From positions 1 to 45,564 of the forward strand of contig CAMTMX010000014.1 of the NCBI GenBank assembly GCA_947073495.1: DNA of 45,564 nt, read 5' to 3'. Positions within the stretch are counted from its first letter, which is position 1. The number at the start of each line of letters is the position of its first letter. This document shows positions 1-9,059 of this stretch, piece after piece. The notes beneath the pieces were generated by a model. That model made no database searches and was not told where the DNA came from. It saw only the letters and a program-made list of their open reading frames with translations. A program made the position numbers and the translations under genes. The DNA comes from an uncultured Porphyromonadaceae bacterium (GTDB lineage: Bacteria > Bacteroidota > Bacteroidia > Bacteroidales > Muribaculaceae).

Positions 1-58
1 CACACGCGTATTCAACTGTATGGAAACTTCTTTTAGCTGATTGTATTAAAGAACATCC

Positions 59-559
59 TTAAAATTCGGTGAAGGAGAACGGAAGAAGTGATGAGATGGA
101 GGGAAGGATGTAGGTTTTCTCTCTGCCATAAAGAATCACCTCGATGGGTCCGTAGGCTGCCTCATATTCAAGAAGCGCCTGACGGCAGGCACCGCAGGGG
201 CTGATAGGGTTAGCCTGAAAATAATCTTCCCATTCAAGATTTTCGGGCATACGCAATTTTGTCCAGGCTGCGATCGCTATCTTCTTCATGGCCATGCCTG
301 GATGTGATGCCGACGCGTAGAAGGCTGCTGTGCGCTCGGCACATAATCCCGAAGGATAGGCGGCATTCTCCTGATTAGAACCTTTCACTATCGACCCGTC
401 TGCCATGCGTATTGCCGCACCGACATGAAATTTTGAATACACGGCATAAGACGTGCGTGTAGCCTCTTTTGCCGCGTCAACAAGTTCACGGTCTTCCTTA
501 GAAAGTTCATCTACCGAACATTCCTTCACCATTGTGGTTATCTTGAATTCTCTCATCAT
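59..559 (-). CDS. cdd: Cytidine deaminase
   Basis: Predicted zinc-dependent cytidine/deoxycytidine deaminase of pyrimidine salvage (cytidine to uridine), cytosolic. The 166-aa protein has the catalytic C-A-E motif (Cys73, Glu75) and the second zinc motif PCGAC (Cys122, Cys125), the C/C/C zinc arrangement of homotetrameric Cdd. The reading frame opens upstream with a TTG at 563-565, but ATG at 557-559 or 554-556 fits better; I chose 559. It is transcribed away from the glucosaminidase gene at 643. No repeat or terminator is visible after its TAA in the 58 bases left. Family assignment is secure; the exact start is uncertain by a few residues. Confidence 0.93.
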   Translation of the reverse strand: MMREFKITTMVKECSVDELSKEDRELVDAAKEATRTSYAVYSKFHVGAAIRMADGSIVKGSNQENAAYPSGLCAERTAAFYASASHPGMAMKKIAIAAWTKLRMPENLEWEDYFQANPISPCGACRQALLEYEAAYGPIEVILYGREKTYILPSISSLLPFSFTEF

Positions 560-614
560 TATCAATTTTAAGCGAATTTAAACAAATTCATCTTACTGAG
601 AAAATAAAATTACT

Positions 615-622
615 TAATTTTG
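615..622 (+). promoter_or_regulatory. -7 element of the glucosaminidase promoter
   Basis: TAATTTTG matches the Bacteroidota primary-sigma -7 consensus TAnnTTTG and lies 20 bases before the ATG at 643. No convincing TTTG -33 element is seen upstream, so a very short leader is inferred. Confidence 0.45.
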
Positions 623-642
623 CATATTCTAATATGTAAACA

Positions 643-1530
643 ATGAAATCCACATACTTTATTGCGATCGTTATCCTATCCTTTATCTCTTCAATCTCAG
701 TATTGGCGTCCGATCCATACGAGGAATATATCGACAGATATTCCTCCCTTGCTATTGAACACCAGGATGAATTCGGGATCCCGGCATCAATCACCCTCGC
801 TCAGGGACTCCTTGAAAGCGCGGCAGGCAGGAGTACACTCGCATCAAAAGCCAACAACCATTTCGGCATAAAATGCCATAAGGAATGGAAAGGAAAGAGC
901 GTGAAACGAAACGATGACGCTCCAAATGAATGTTTCAGAAAATACAACACGGTAGAGGAAAGTTTTCGCGACCATTCCCTGTTCTTGCGCCGCTCGAGAT
1001 ATCAAAAGCTGTTCAAGCTTGATGTCACCGACTATCAGAACTGGGCGAAAGGACTCCATGAATGCGGATATGCCACAGACCCAAACTATGCCGCGCGCCT
1101 GATCACAATAATTGAAAGATATTCCTTATATACATACGACACGGAAAGCGGAAGAAATTCAGAGGAGACAGTGGCGTTCATACGCGATATGCTTGTACGC
1201 ACCCACCCGGTGCGCCGCTCAAGAGGTTTGCATTATGTAGTTGCCACACCCGGCGACACATACGCTTCGATCGCCAAAGAATTTAACCTGAAACCAAAAA
1301 AACTTATGGGATATAACGACGCCGGGAAAGACCATGAAATTAAGGCGTGGGAAGAAGTGTATCTCGAAGAAAAACTCGACGAAGCCCCGGAAGGGATTGC
1401 ATCCGTCACAATCGGGGAAGGGGAGAGCCTTCATTCAGTGGCGCAACGCTACGGAATAAAAATGAAAACAATAAAAGAACTCAATAAAAAAGCGAAAGAC
1501 GAGCCAGGGACTGTGCTTAAAATGAGATAA
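643..1530 (+). CDS. Secreted glucosaminidase with two LysM domains
   Basis: Predicted exported peptidoglycan N-acetylglucosaminidase. Residues 1-22 form a signal peptide. Residues about 25-165 are a glucosaminidase (GH73-like) domain with the expected catalytic Glu58 in QGLLESAAG and the family motif NNHFGIKC. Two LysM-like peptidoglycan-binding repeats follow: about 196-245 (GDTYASIAKEF) and about 252-295 (GESLHSVAQRYG). The architecture matches the mannosyl-glycoprotein endo-beta-N-acetylglucosaminidase-like proteins of Bacteroidales, which remodel murein in the periplasm. It is monocistronic by appearance, with cdd divergent on the left and a tRNA gene with its own promoter on the right. 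The ATG at 643 is the only start that preserves the signal peptide. Confidence 0.9.
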   Translation: MKSTYFIAIVILSFISSISVLASDPYEEYIDRYSSLAIEHQDEFGIPASITLAQGLLESAAGRSTLASKANNHFGIKCHKEWKGKSVKRNDDAPNECFRKYNTVEESFRDHSLFLRRSRYQKLFKLDVTDYQNWAKGLHECGYATDPNYAARLITIIERYSLYTYDTESGRNSEETVAFIRDMLVRTHPVRRSRGLHYVVATPGDTYASIAKEFNLKPKKLMGYNDAGKDHEIKAWEEVYLEEKLDEAPEGIASVTIGEGESLHSVAQRYGIKMKTIKELNKKAKDEPGTVLKMR

Positions 1531-1605
1531 AAAACGTGTTATATACCGCATTTAAAAGTAAAAAAGCCTTAAATCGTTGTTTCGGGTAATGTTTTGACAA
1601 AGTAA

Positions 1606-1638
1606 TTTTGCACAAAATCAAAATTTTCACTAATTTTG
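1606..1638 (+). promoter_or_regulatory. Promoter of tRNA-Arg
   Basis: TTTTG at 1606-1610 and TAATTTTG at 1631-1638 are separated by 20 bases, the textbook Bacteroidota primary-sigma layout. Transcription should start near 1645, about 55 bases before the tRNA. A second TAATTTTG at 1603-1610 overlaps the -33 element. Confidence 0.75.
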
Positions 1639-1699
1639 CGTCACAATACCGACATCTGTTATCTCCCGTCGGGGTATCGGCTGTCGAATATATGTGTCT

Positions 1700-1771
1700 G
1701 CCTCTGTAGTTCAACGGATAGAATAGAAGTTTCCTAAACTTTAGATAGGAGTTCGATTCTCCTCGGAGGTA
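1700..1771 (+). tRNA. tRNA-Arg (anticodon CCT)
   Basis: The sequence folds as a cloverleaf. The acceptor arm 1700-1706 pairs with 1764-1770 (with two G-U pairs), the discriminator is A1771, the anticodon loop is TTCCTAA with CCT at its centre, and the T loop is TTCGATT. It decodes AGG. The 3' CCA is not encoded (ACA follows), so it must be added after transcription. The variable loop is short, as expected for arginine. Confidence 0.93.
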
Positions 1772-1782
1772 CAGAAAAATAA

Positions 1783-1826
1783 AACCGTCTGACGGCGCTA
1801 TTTATCGGCAATCCCGCCAGACGGTT
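1783..1826. other. Stem-loop between tRNA-Arg and the DUF177 gene
   Basis: AACCGTCTG (1783-1791) pairs perfectly with CAGACGGTT (1818-1826), with extra pairing inside. No T-run follows on the + strand, so it is not a clear terminator. It may be a leader hairpin or processing structure of the yceD-rpmF-fabH transcript. Confidence 0.45.
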
Positions 1827-1843
1827 GATAACATTCTCAAAAA

Positions 1844-2371
1844 GTGGGAAAATTTTCGCAATATAAAGTTCAGCTCGCCTCATTGTCAGACGGGAAACAT
1901 GAACAAGAATTTGAGTGTGGCTCGGAGTTTTTCAAAAACATGGAAAATCCCGATGTCATATCATCCGACGTACACGTACACCTCGATCTGATAAAAAAGA
2001 ACGGGGCATACGACCTTACGTTCGCTTGCAAGGGAATGATCCAGGTGCCGTGCGACCGTTGTCTTGACCCTATAGACCTTGACGTTGACACCACTTATCA
2101 CATCACTGTGAAATATGGTGAAGATTATAATGACGAGACCGACGATCTTCTCATAATTCCGGAGAGCGACAGCTATATAAATGTGGCATATATGCTCTAC
2201 GACACTATCGTGCTCACCATTCCCCTCAGACACGTTCACCCTCTCGGGAAATGCAACAGGGCTATGGCGGCAGCCCTTCATAAACATCGTTCAAACGCAG
2301 GTGACGATATTGATGAGGCGCTTGACGAAGTGGATGAAGAGATTGCAAACGAAGTCGACAACGACGAATAA
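1844..2371 (+). CDS. DUF177 (YceD-family) protein
   Basis: A 175-aa protein of the DUF177/YceD family, which is typically encoded directly before rpmF and is implicated in 23S rRNA accumulation/ribosome biogenesis in other bacteria and plastids. Seen here are the family motif VPCDRCLDPIDL, with its C-x-x-C pair at residues about 70-73, and a very acidic tail ending in EVDNDE. The start is GTG at 1844, giving the usual MGKF N-terminus; no upstream ATG fits. It is followed after 61 bases by rpmF. The biochemical function in Bacteroidota is not established. Confidence 0.88.
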   Translation: MGKFSQYKVQLASLSDGKHEQEFECGSEFFKNMENPDVISSDVHVHLDLIKKNGAYDLTFACKGMIQVPCDRCLDPIDLDVDTTYHITVKYGEDYNDETDDLLIIPESDSYINVAYMLYDTIVLTIPLRHVHPLGKCNRAMAAALHKHRSNAGDDIDEALDEVDEEIANEVDNDE

Positions 2372-2432
2372 ATAAAAACAATAATCTCACCTCATAAACA
2401 GACATTAATAAAATAATTAAAACTATAGAACA

Positions 2433-2615
2433 ATGGCACATCCTAAACGAAGACAATCGCATACCCGCACCGCGAAACGTCGTACTCACGACAAAGCTCT
2501 TATCCCGACACTGGCTATCTGTCCTAACTGTGGCGCATGGCACATTTACCACACTGTTTGTGGCGAATGCGGATACTATCGCGGAAAACAGGTTATCGAG
2601 AAAGCTAACGTCTGA
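2433..2615 (+). CDS. rpmF: 50S ribosomal protein L32
   Basis: A 60-aa large-subunit ribosomal protein. The N-terminus MAHPKRRQSHTRTAKRR and the zinc-ribbon cysteines (CPNC, then CGEC 13 residues later) identify the Cys-containing, zinc-binding type of L32. It stands between the DUF177 gene and fabH, the widely conserved yceD-rpmF-fatty-acid gene order; plsX, common in other phyla, is absent. Confidence 0.97.
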   Translation: MAHPKRRQSHTRTAKRRTHDKALIPTLAICPNCGAWHIYHTVCGECGYYRGKQVIEKANV

Positions 2616-2662
2616 CAAAACCGGGGCACATATACCCATCATTATCAGAGGCTAAACCATCA

Positions 2663-2697
2663 GGCTGACTCCACCGGACAACCACGGTGGAGTCGCC
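2663..2697 (+). other. Hairpin between rpmF and fabH
   Basis: GACTCCACCG (2667-2676) pairs perfectly with CGGTGGAGTC (2685-2694), extended by GGC/GCC after one bulge. A weak T-rich stretch follows (TACATTTTATAG). It could be a partial terminator or attenuator lowering fabH expression relative to rpmF. Confidence 0.5.
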
Positions 2698-2729
2698 TAC
2701 ATTTTATAGTTCATTTCTAAGCAGCAATT

Positions 2730-3719
2730 ATGCTAAACGCAAAAATCAGCGGTATCGCTTCTTATGTCCCTGACGACATCCTCGACAATGATATGCTTTC
2801 CAAGATGGTCGACACCAACGACGAGTGGATCACCACCCGTGTCGGCATCAAGGAGCGCAGAATCCTTAAGGATGACTCTAAGGGTTCCAGCTACCTTGGA
2901 ATCAAGGCAGTTGAGAAACTTCTTGACTCTACTTCAACCAAACCGGAAGAAATAGACCTCCTCATCTGCGCAACTTCCAACCCTGATTATCGTTTCCCTT
3001 CAACAGGATCTGTAATCGCCCATGAGCTCGGTCTAACAAATGCCTACTCTTATGATATACAAGCGGCTTGTGCCGGATTTATCGTGACCCTCCAGGCAGC
3101 AAGGGCATATATCCAGAGTGGACTTTATAAAAAGGTGATTGTGGTTTGTGCTGAAAAGATGTCAAGCATGGTTGATTATCAAGACCGTGCCACTTGTCCT
3201 TTGTTTGGCGACGCTGCCGCCGCAGTTCTTGTGGAGCCGACTGAAGAAAACGTAGGCGTAATCGACGGCGAATTCCATATCGACGGCACCGGGCTGCCTC
3301 ATCTCCTGATGAAAGCCGGCGGTTCTGTCAAACCGGCTTCAATCGAAACTGTTGAAGCGCGCGAACACTATATTTATCAGGAAGGTAGAAACGTCTACAA
3401 GAATGCGGTTCAAGACATGCTTTCTTCTTCTTTATCTGTGATGAAGCGCAATAATCTCACTGTAGAGGAGATCGACTGGCTTGTTCCTCATCAAGCAAAC
3501 CTCAGAATCATCGAGGCGGTTGCCGGCAGAACAAAAATTGATGAAAACAAAGTGCTCGTCAATATCCAGCATTATGGCAACACTTCCGCAGCATCTATTC
3601 CTCTTTGCCTTGACGAGTATAAACACAAACTCAAGAAAGGCGATAAGATCGTGATGACTGCATTCGGTGCAGGATTCACCTGGGGTGCTATGTATCTTAT
3701 CTGGGCTTTTGATTCCTGA
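2730..3719 (+). CDS. fabH: 3-oxoacyl-[acyl-carrier-protein] synthase III
   Basis: Predicted to start type II fatty acid synthesis by condensing an acyl-CoA primer with malonyl-ACP in the cytosol. The 329-aa length is normal for KAS III. The full catalytic triad is visible: Cys114 (QAACAGF), His254 (VPHQANLRI) and Asn284 (YGNTSAAS). It follows rpmF by 114 bases, separated by a hairpin, and ends at a rho-independent terminator at 3748-3788. Confidence 0.96.
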   Translation: MLNAKISGIASYVPDDILDNDMLSKMVDTNDEWITTRVGIKERRILKDDSKGSSYLGIKAVEKLLDSTSTKPEEIDLLICATSNPDYRFPSTGSVIAHELGLTNAYSYDIQAACAGFIVTLQAARAYIQSGLYKKVIVVCAEKMSSMVDYQDRATCPLFGDAAAAVLVEPTEENVGVIDGEFHIDGTGLPHLLMKAGGSVKPASIETVEAREHYIYQEGRNVYKNAVQDMLSSSLSVMKRNNLTVEEIDWLVPHQANLRIIEAVAGRTKIDENKVLVNIQHYGNTSAASIPLCLDEYKHKLKKGDKIVMTAFGAGFTWGAMYLIWAFDS

Positions 3720-3747
3720 TCTCAAACCCGGATGAACTTTATCTTTT

Positions 3748-3788
3748 ACGGGTCAATGGATTATTCTTTCCATCGACCCGTTTTTATT
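3748..3788 (+). terminator. Terminator after fabH
   Basis: ACGGGTC (3748-3754) pairs with GACCCGT (3775-3781). An inner ATGG/CCAT helix lies beyond one mismatch, and TTTTTATT follows. It closes the yceD-rpmF-fabH unit. Confidence 0.8.
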
Positions 3789-3898
3789 AAAAACACTTCC
3801 CTTCTCCTTCCCGAGCGCTGAACACCTCCGCCCGATATGACGTTTATTCTATAGGCCGATATATTGTGCGACCGTTTATAACCCAAATTTTTATTGAC

Positions 3899-4810
3899 AT
3901 GGAAGAAGAAATAAAAGATATACCCCAAACCCACAAGGCAGGGTTCGTAAACATTGTCGGAAATCCTAATGTCGGTAAGTCTACTCTCATGAACGACCTC
4001 GTGGGGGAACGCATTTCTATCATCACTTCGAAAGCTCAGACCACCCGACACCGTATTATGGGGATTGTCAACACCCCCGACTACCAGATCGTATATTCCG
4101 ACACCCCCGGTGTACTTAAGCCCAAATATAAACTTCAGGAATCTATGCTTGAATTTTCTGAAGGCGCATTGACAGATGCTGACATTCTCCTTTACGTCAC
4201 CGACGTGGTGGAAGATCCTGAAAAAAATAAGGATTATCTTGACCGTGTTGCAAAAGAGAATATCCCTGTTTTGTTGGTAGTCAACAAAATTGACCTTTTG
4301 AAAGGGGACGGCGACCTTGAGAAACTTGTTGAGGAATGGCACAAACGTCTCCCTAATGCCGAAATTTTCCCTACAAGCGCTAAAGAGCATTTCAATATTG
4401 AAAATCTCAAGAACCGGATTGTGGACCTCCTGCCTGTATCGCCTCCATTTTTCGGCAAAGATGCGCTCACAGACAAACCGGCACGTTTCTTCGTGACCGA
4501 GATAATTAGGGAAAAACTTCTTCTTAACTACGACAAGGAGATTCCCTACAGCACAGAAGTGCTCGTAGAGAAATTTGAAGAAAAAGAGAACGCCATACAT
4601 ATCATGTCGGTCATTTATGTGGAGCGAGATTCACAGAAAGGCATAATCATTGGCAAGGGAGGAGAAAAAATAAAGAAAGTCGGAATCGAGGCACGCCACG
4701 ATATCGAAAAATTTTTCGGCAAGAAAGTATTTCTTGAAATATTCGTGAAAGTGGAGAAAGACTGGCGCAATCGCGAGAGCAAACTCCGTGCTTTCGGTTA
4801 TATAGAATAA
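3899..4810 (+). CDS. era: GTPase Era
   Basis: Ribosome-assembly GTPase that binds the 3' end of 16S rRNA. The N-terminal G domain shows G1 GNPNVGKST (residues 21-29), G2 TTRHR, G3 DTPG, G4 NKID and the SAK motif. The C-terminal KH domain carries GIIIGKGGEKIKKVG. The frame opens at a GTG (3866), but the ATG at 3899 gives the normal length of 303 aa and starts just ahead of the G domain, so it is preferred. Its TAA is followed at once by a GAGTTGTGAG-type repeat and then by der, a second GTPase, 100 bases on. Confidence 0.95.
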   Translation: MEEEIKDIPQTHKAGFVNIVGNPNVGKSTLMNDLVGERISIITSKAQTTRHRIMGIVNTPDYQIVYSDTPGVLKPKYKLQESMLEFSEGALTDADILLYVTDVVEDPEKNKDYLDRVAKENIPVLLVVNKIDLLKGDGDLEKLVEEWHKRLPNAEIFPTSAKEHFNIENLKNRIVDLLPVSPPFFGKDALTDKPARFFVTEIIREKLLLNYDKEIPYSTEVLVEKFEEKENAIHIMSVIYVERDSQKGIIIGKGGEKIKKVGIEARHDIEKFFGKKVFLEIFVKVEKDWRNRESKLRAFGYIE

Positions 4811-4860
4811 TCAAATATTCAAGTTTCGAAGTTGTGAGTTGTGAGACCGTTGAGACTACC
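4808..4860 (+). repeat. GTTGTGAG-type intergenic repeat after era
   Basis: Starting at the era stop codon, the spacer contains the tandem GAAGTTGTGAGTTGTGAG (4829-4846). This is the same word as the long array at 43008-43090. It is part of a set of low-complexity elements at gene junctions in this window. Confidence 0.55.
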
Positions 4861-4910
4861 AACAACAAAAGACTTTTAATTCACCTTGCGAGACTTAAAT
4901 TAAATAACAG

Positions 4911-6227
4911 ATGAGCAGATTAGTAGCAATAGTAGGGCGGCCGAATGTGGGTAAATCAACCCTCTTCAACCGTTTGACGCAGACCCGCAGCGCAATTGTC
5001 GACGACACCGCGGGCACCACACGCGACCGGCAATATGGAATGGTCGACTGGTGTGGACAGGAATTTTCTATCGTCGACACCGGCGGTTGGGTGGTCAATT
5101 CTGAAGACATCTTCGAGGGAGAGATCAACAAACAGGTGCATATCGCTATTGAAGAGGCAGACGTGATCCTGTTTGTGGTGGATGCCTCTAACGGAGTCAC
5201 AGATCTCGACGATCAGGTGGCGGCTATTCTTCGCCGTTCAAAAAAACCTGTGATCCTCGTCGCCAATAAGGAAGACAAGGGCGACGCACGTTTCAATATC
5301 CCTGAATTTTATTCGTTCGGGTTGGGTGACCCGATTGAAGTGTCGTCGGCAAACGGAAGCGGCACCGGAGAACTCCTTGACAAGATAATAGAAGATATGC
5401 CGGAGCCGTCGGAAGACGACAAGCCCGAAGAAAATGTGGCTAAATTTGCCATCGTAGGACGTCCGAATGCCGGAAAATCTTCTCTTATCAATGCCTTTAT
5501 CGGTGAAGAGCGCCACATAGTGACCGATATAGCCGGCACCACCCGCGATTCTATCTATCACCGCTACAATAAATTCGGATTCGACTTCTATCTTGTTGAC
5601 ACCGCCGGAATCCGTAAGAAGCAGAAGGTGAACGAAGACATCGAATATTATAGCGTAATCCGGTCTATCCGTGCAATCGAGGCAAGCGATGTCTGCATCC
5701 TCATGATCGACGCCACCCGCGGCATCGAAGGTCAGGACGCAAGCATATTCGGACTTATCCAGCGTAATAAGAAAGGGCTTGTGGTATGCGTCAACAAGTG
5801 GGACCTCGTTGAAGACAAATCTATCACGGCTCAAAAGAATTTCGAGAATGCCATACGGCAGCGTTTCGCGCCATTCACTGATTTCCCGATTCTTTTCACC
5901 TCGGCAATCACAAAACAGAGAATTTATAAGGTGCTCGAGACTGCTATCGAGGTTTATAACAACCGGCGCCGACTTATCCCGACATCCCAACTCAACAGCT
6001 ATATGCTTGAGCAGATAGCTGTCACTCCGCCACCAAGCAACAAAGGCAAGTTTGTAAAAATCAAATATGTCACCATGCTTAAGGAGTCTGTGATACCCAC
6101 TTTTATATTTTTCTGCAATCTTCCGCAATGGGTTAAAGAACCTTACCGCCGCTTCCTTGAAAACAAGATACGCGAAAAATGGGATTTCCATGGAACCCCC
6201 ATCTCCATATTCATGCGCGATAAATAA
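4911..6227 (+). CDS. der: Ribosome-biogenesis GTPase Der (EngA)
   Basis: Double-GTPase protein of 438 aa needed for 50S subunit maturation. The first G domain has GRPNVGKST (residues 9-17), DTGG and NKED; the second has GRPNAGKSS (about 185), DTAGIRKK and NKWD. A KH-like C-terminal domain ends in [11 protein letters not shown], as in the family. ATG 4911 is the first in-frame start and gives the canonical [13 protein letters not shown]-terminus. A strong bidirectional terminator separates it from the convergent flippase gene. Confidence 0.97.
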   Translation: MSRLVAIVGRPNVGKSTLFNRLTQTRSAIVDDTAGTTRDRQYGMVDWCGQEFSIVDTGGWVVNSEDIFEGEINKQVHIAIEEADVILFVVDASNGVTDLDDQVAAILRRSKKPVILVANKEDKGDARFNIPEFYSFGLGDPIEVSSANGSGTGELLDKIIEDMPEPSEDDKPEENVAKFAIVGRPNAGKSSLINAFIGEERHIVTDIAGTTRDSIYHRYNKFGFDFYLVDTAGIRKKQKVNEDIEYYSVIRSIRAIEASDVCILMIDATRGIEGQDASIFGLIQRNKKGLVVCVNKWDLVEDKSITAQKNFENAIRQRFAPFTDFPILFTSAITKQRIYKVLETAIEVYNNRRRLIPTSQLNSYMLEQIAVTPPPSNKGKFVKIKYVTMLKESVIPTFIFFCNLPQWVKEPYRRFLENKIREKWDFHGTPISIFMRDK

Positions 6228-6245
6228 TCTCCAAAATATTACAAC

Positions 6246-6305
6246 AATCAATAAAACAGCCATCCCTTATGCGATGAGGCATAAGGGATGGCTGTTTTAT
6301 TGATT
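6246..6305. terminator. 27-bp bidirectional terminator between der and the flippase gene
   Basis: Bases 6246-6272 and 6279-6305 are perfectly complementary over 27 bp with a six-base loop (GATGAG). The outer part is A/T-rich, so a T-run follows the GC core in both directions. It serves the convergent der (+) and flippase (-) transcripts. Confidence 0.92.
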
Positions 6306-6346
6306 ATCAAATATATGTATAATCTTTTACAATTCCCGTAAATTTC

Positions 6347-7864
6347 TTATCCTTTCAGACGACGCATCAATGGCGAAAGGAACGGAATCTCCTCAAAAAG
6401 CGCCACAACACCTACATAGACCATAAGCAAAGCAAAACGCGCCACGTATGTGATCCAAGTGGTGAAGAAGTTCTCCATCAGCATTCCCCCTACATACAGC
6501 ACACCTGCAAGCAGAAGATACATGAATATCCTTCCGGTCTGATAGGGGAGGGGATAATATTTCTTACCTGCAAAATAGCTCATCACCATCACTACAAAAT
6601 AGCTTATCAACGCCGCCCATGCCGAACCCATATATCCGTCGGGAATCCCTATCATTCGCACAAGCCATACATTAAGACCCAACATAAGCACAAAACATAT
6701 CAGAGAGAAATACATACCCCACTGCGTACGGTCGGTAAGCTTATACCATAACGAGAGATTGAAGAACACCCCGAAACATAACTCGGCAAGCATCATTATC
6801 GGCACCACCCTCAATCCGCTCCAATAGCCCGGAGAGATAAAATATTTTAGCACCGGAAGATAATACATCACCCCAAGGAATATAAGCAATCCGAAAATTA
6901 TAAAATATTTCATCGCATCGCAATAAGCCCGGCTTTTATCCTCCCCGGCTCCCCGAGCCTGTGAGAATATAAACGGCTCGTAGGCATATCTGAATGCCTG
7001 AGTAAACATCACCATGACAATGGCGATCTTCATGTTTGCCCCGTATATGCCCACCATGGAGCGTGCCGCCGTCTCGGCATCCGGAAAAAGGTAAGGTATT
7101 ATAAGCTGACCCATGTTCTGGCTGAGCATACCTGCCACCCCTAATATAAGGAGTGGCCAGCTGTATGAAAGCATCTTTTTGAACAGATCCCATAAAAATA
7201 CATATTTCCTGCCGAGCAGCTGCGGCATAAGGCAAAGCAACACAAGAAGCGTAGACAAGATGTTGGCTACAAAAATCCATCCTATGCCAAAAGCCTCACC
7301 TCCACAAGGTTGATAAAACCAACTTATGGCTCCCGGACAATGTTTCATTATTGCGGGACATCCCAAAAGGAAGAACATATTCAACCCTATGTTGAATGCC
7401 ACATTGAGTAGCTTTATGCCCGCGAAACGCCATGCCTTGTTCTTATATCTGAGATACGCGAACGGGATGTTGGAAAATGCATCGATAGCAACCGTCACAC
7501 CCATGATCCACACATAGAGGGAATGGTGTGGCAATGTCAATGCGGCCGAAACAGGCTGCAGAAACAAAGACAATAGCAATATGAACAATAATGAAGTGAA
7601 TCCCACTGAAATAAGGGAAGTGGTGTAGACAGACTCCGGATCCTTTTCCTTGTTGGCAAAACGGAAGAATCCTGTCTCCATACCGTAATTGAGGATCACC
7701 AAAGCAACCGCGGTCGCTCCATAAAGATATGTGACAACCCCATATTCCTGCGATGGGAAAAGATAAACATAAAGAGGCACAAGACACCAGTTGAGAAATC
7801 TGCCCACAATGCTGCTCAGCCCATAGACAGCCGTGTCTTTCGCCAGAGATTTTATTCCTGCCAT
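6347..7864 (-). CDS. Polysaccharide flippase (Wzx/MATE-like, oligosaccharide export family)
   Basis: Integral inner-membrane protein of 505 aa with about 12-14 hydrophobic segments, typical of the polysaccharide biosynthesis/Wzx family. It is predicted to flip lipid-linked oligosaccharides or a related precursor for surface glycan or envelope assembly. The N-terminus KSLAKDTAVYGLSSIVGRFL and the early motif QEYGVVTYLYG are characteristic. The frame is open 31 codons further upstream, but that part overlaps ruvB; ATG 7862-7864, seven bases after the ruvB stop, is the likely start. It is probably cotranscribed with ruvB. No glycosyltransferase cluster is adjacent, so the substrate cannot be guessed. 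Confidence 0.85.
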   Translation of the reverse strand: MAGIKSLAKDTAVYGLSSIVGRFLNWCLVPLYVYLFPSQEYGVVTYLYGATAVALVILNYGMETGFFRFANKEKDPESVYTTSLISVGFTSLLFILLLSLFLQPVSAALTLPHHSLYVWIMGVTVAIDAFSNIPFAYLRYKNKAWRFAGIKLLNVAFNIGLNMFFLLGCPAIMKHCPGAISWFYQPCGGEAFGIGWIFVANILSTLLVLLCLMPQLLGRKYVFLWDLFKKMLSYSWPLLILGVAGMLSQNMGQLIIPYLFPDAETAARSMVGIYGANMKIAIVMVMFTQAFRYAYEPFIFSQARGAGEDKSRAYCDAMKYFIIFGLLIFLGVMYYLPVLKYFISPGYWSGLRVVPIMMLAELCFGVFFNLSLWYKLTDRTQWGMYFSLICFVLMLGLNVWLVRMIGIPDGYMGSAWAALISYFVVMVMSYFAGKKYYPLPYQTGRIFMYLLLAGVLYVGGMLMENFFTTWITYVARFALLMVYVGVVALFEEIPFLSPLMRRLKG

Positions 7865-7871
7865 ATTATTT

Positions 7872-8906
7872 TCAATCCTCTTCAAACAGACTGCCCGGAG
7901 CACTGATACGCCGGCGTCCAAGATGTGTATACGCAAGATCCGTGGCTTCTCTTCCACGGGGTGTACGTTTAAGAAAACCTTCTTTTATGAGAAATGGTTC
8001 GTAGACCTCTTCAAGTGTGCCCGGATCTTCTCCCAATGCAGTGGCTATGGTCGATAATCCTACAGGCCCCCCCTTGAATTTATCAATAATAGTGAGCAGA
8101 ATACGATTATCTATCTCATCGAGACCATAGCGGTCTATATTCAATGCCTCAAGTGCATGCCGGGCTATGTCGATGTCAATAAAGCCGTTACCTTTCACCA
8201 TTGCAAAATCTCTCACACGCCTCAGAAGGGCGTTGGCGATACGCGGGGTGCCACGGCTTCTGAGCGCTATCTCCATTGCCGCCTCATCTGCTATACCCAC
8301 GCGCAGCAATCCTGCAGACCTGCGCACAATACCCTTCAATATTGAATGGTCGTAATATTCAAGATGGCAGTTTATTCCAAATCTTGCACGGAGGGGCGAT
8401 GTGAGCAAGCCGCTTCTTGTGGTGGCCCCTATTAGAGTGAACGGAGATATCGTGAGCTGCACGCTCTTGGCTCCGGGACCCTTGTCAAGAAGAATATCGA
8501 TACGGTAATCTTCCATCGCGGAATAGAGATATTCTTCCACAATGGGATGAAGACGATGAATCTCGTCTATAAAAAGCACATCGTTCTCCTCCAGACTCAT
8601 GAGGATACCGGCAAGATCTCCCGGTTTGTCGAGCACCGGTCCTGAAGTCACTTTAAACCCTACGCCAAGTTCATTGGCTATAATATTCGAAAGGGTGGTC
8701 TTTCCGAGTCCCGGAGGACCATGAAGCAAAGTATGGTCAAGCGACTCACCACGAAGGCGTGCCGCCTTCACGAAGACCCGGAGATTATCTATAATTTTAT
8801 CCTGCCCGCTGAAGTCGTCAAACGCCAACGGACGAAGAGCCTTCTCCACATCTTTTTCAGAGTCGCGCACCTGCCTCTCCCTGATGTCAAAATCTTCTTC
8901 TTCCAT
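7872..8906 (-). CDS. ruvB: Holliday junction branch-migration ATPase RuvB
   Basis: Hexameric AAA+ motor that drives branch migration with RuvA in homologous recombination. The 344-aa protein shows Walker A GPPGLGKT (63-70), Walker B DEIHR, sensor 1 GATTRSG, the arginine-finger region LRARFG, and the winged-helix C-terminus ([14 protein letters not shown]). ruvA and ruvC are not in the window. The flippase gene starts seven bases downstream. Confidence 0.97.
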   Translation of the reverse strand: MEEEDFDIRERQVRDSEKDVEKALRPLAFDDFSGQDKIIDNLRVFVKAARLRGESLDHTLLHGPPGLGKTTLSNIIANELGVGFKVTSGPVLDKPGDLAGILMSLEENDVLFIDEIHRLHPIVEEYLYSAMEDYRIDILLDKGPGAKSVQLTISPFTLIGATTRSGLLTSPLRARFGINCHLEYYDHSILKGIVRRSAGLLRVGIADEAAMEIALRSRGTPRIANALLRRVRDFAMVKGNGFIDIDIARHALEALNIDRYGLDEIDNRILLTIIDKFKGGPVGLSTIATALGEDPGTLEEVYEPFLIKEGFLKRTPRGREATDLAYTHLGRRRISAPGSLFEED

Positions 8907-8959
8907 GATGCAAATTTACATAAAAAATCCATATTTATCATGCATCCCTATTATATAGA

Positions 8960-9000
8960 AATGTCTGCCGTTCCATCTTTTTAATGAAACGGCAGACATT
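8960..9000. terminator. Hairpin between the His-rich protein gene and ruvB
   Basis: AATGTCTGCCGTT (8960-8972) pairs perfectly with AACGGCAGACATT (8988-9000). The flanks are A/T-rich but lack a clean T-run, so termination of the upstream gene (9057-9668, -) is likely rather than certain. Confidence 0.6.
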
Positions 9001-9018
9001 CCTTACACAAAATTCCTT

Positions 9019-9059
9019 AAATTAAACCCTAAACCATAAACTCTAAACCATACCCCCTA
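9019..9059 (-). repeat. TTTAGGG-type repeat at a stop codon
   Basis: Read on the - strand, the TAG stop at 9059-9057 runs directly into GGGGTATGGTTTAGAG and then TTTATGGTTTAGGGTTTAA. The same word follows the nadA stop (15684) and occurs reversed at 14238-14259. Confidence 0.55.

Noticed and set aside
3866-3898. GTG start for era giving 314 aa
   Set aside because: ATG at 3899 gives the normal family length, and the extra 11 residues match nothing typical of Era.
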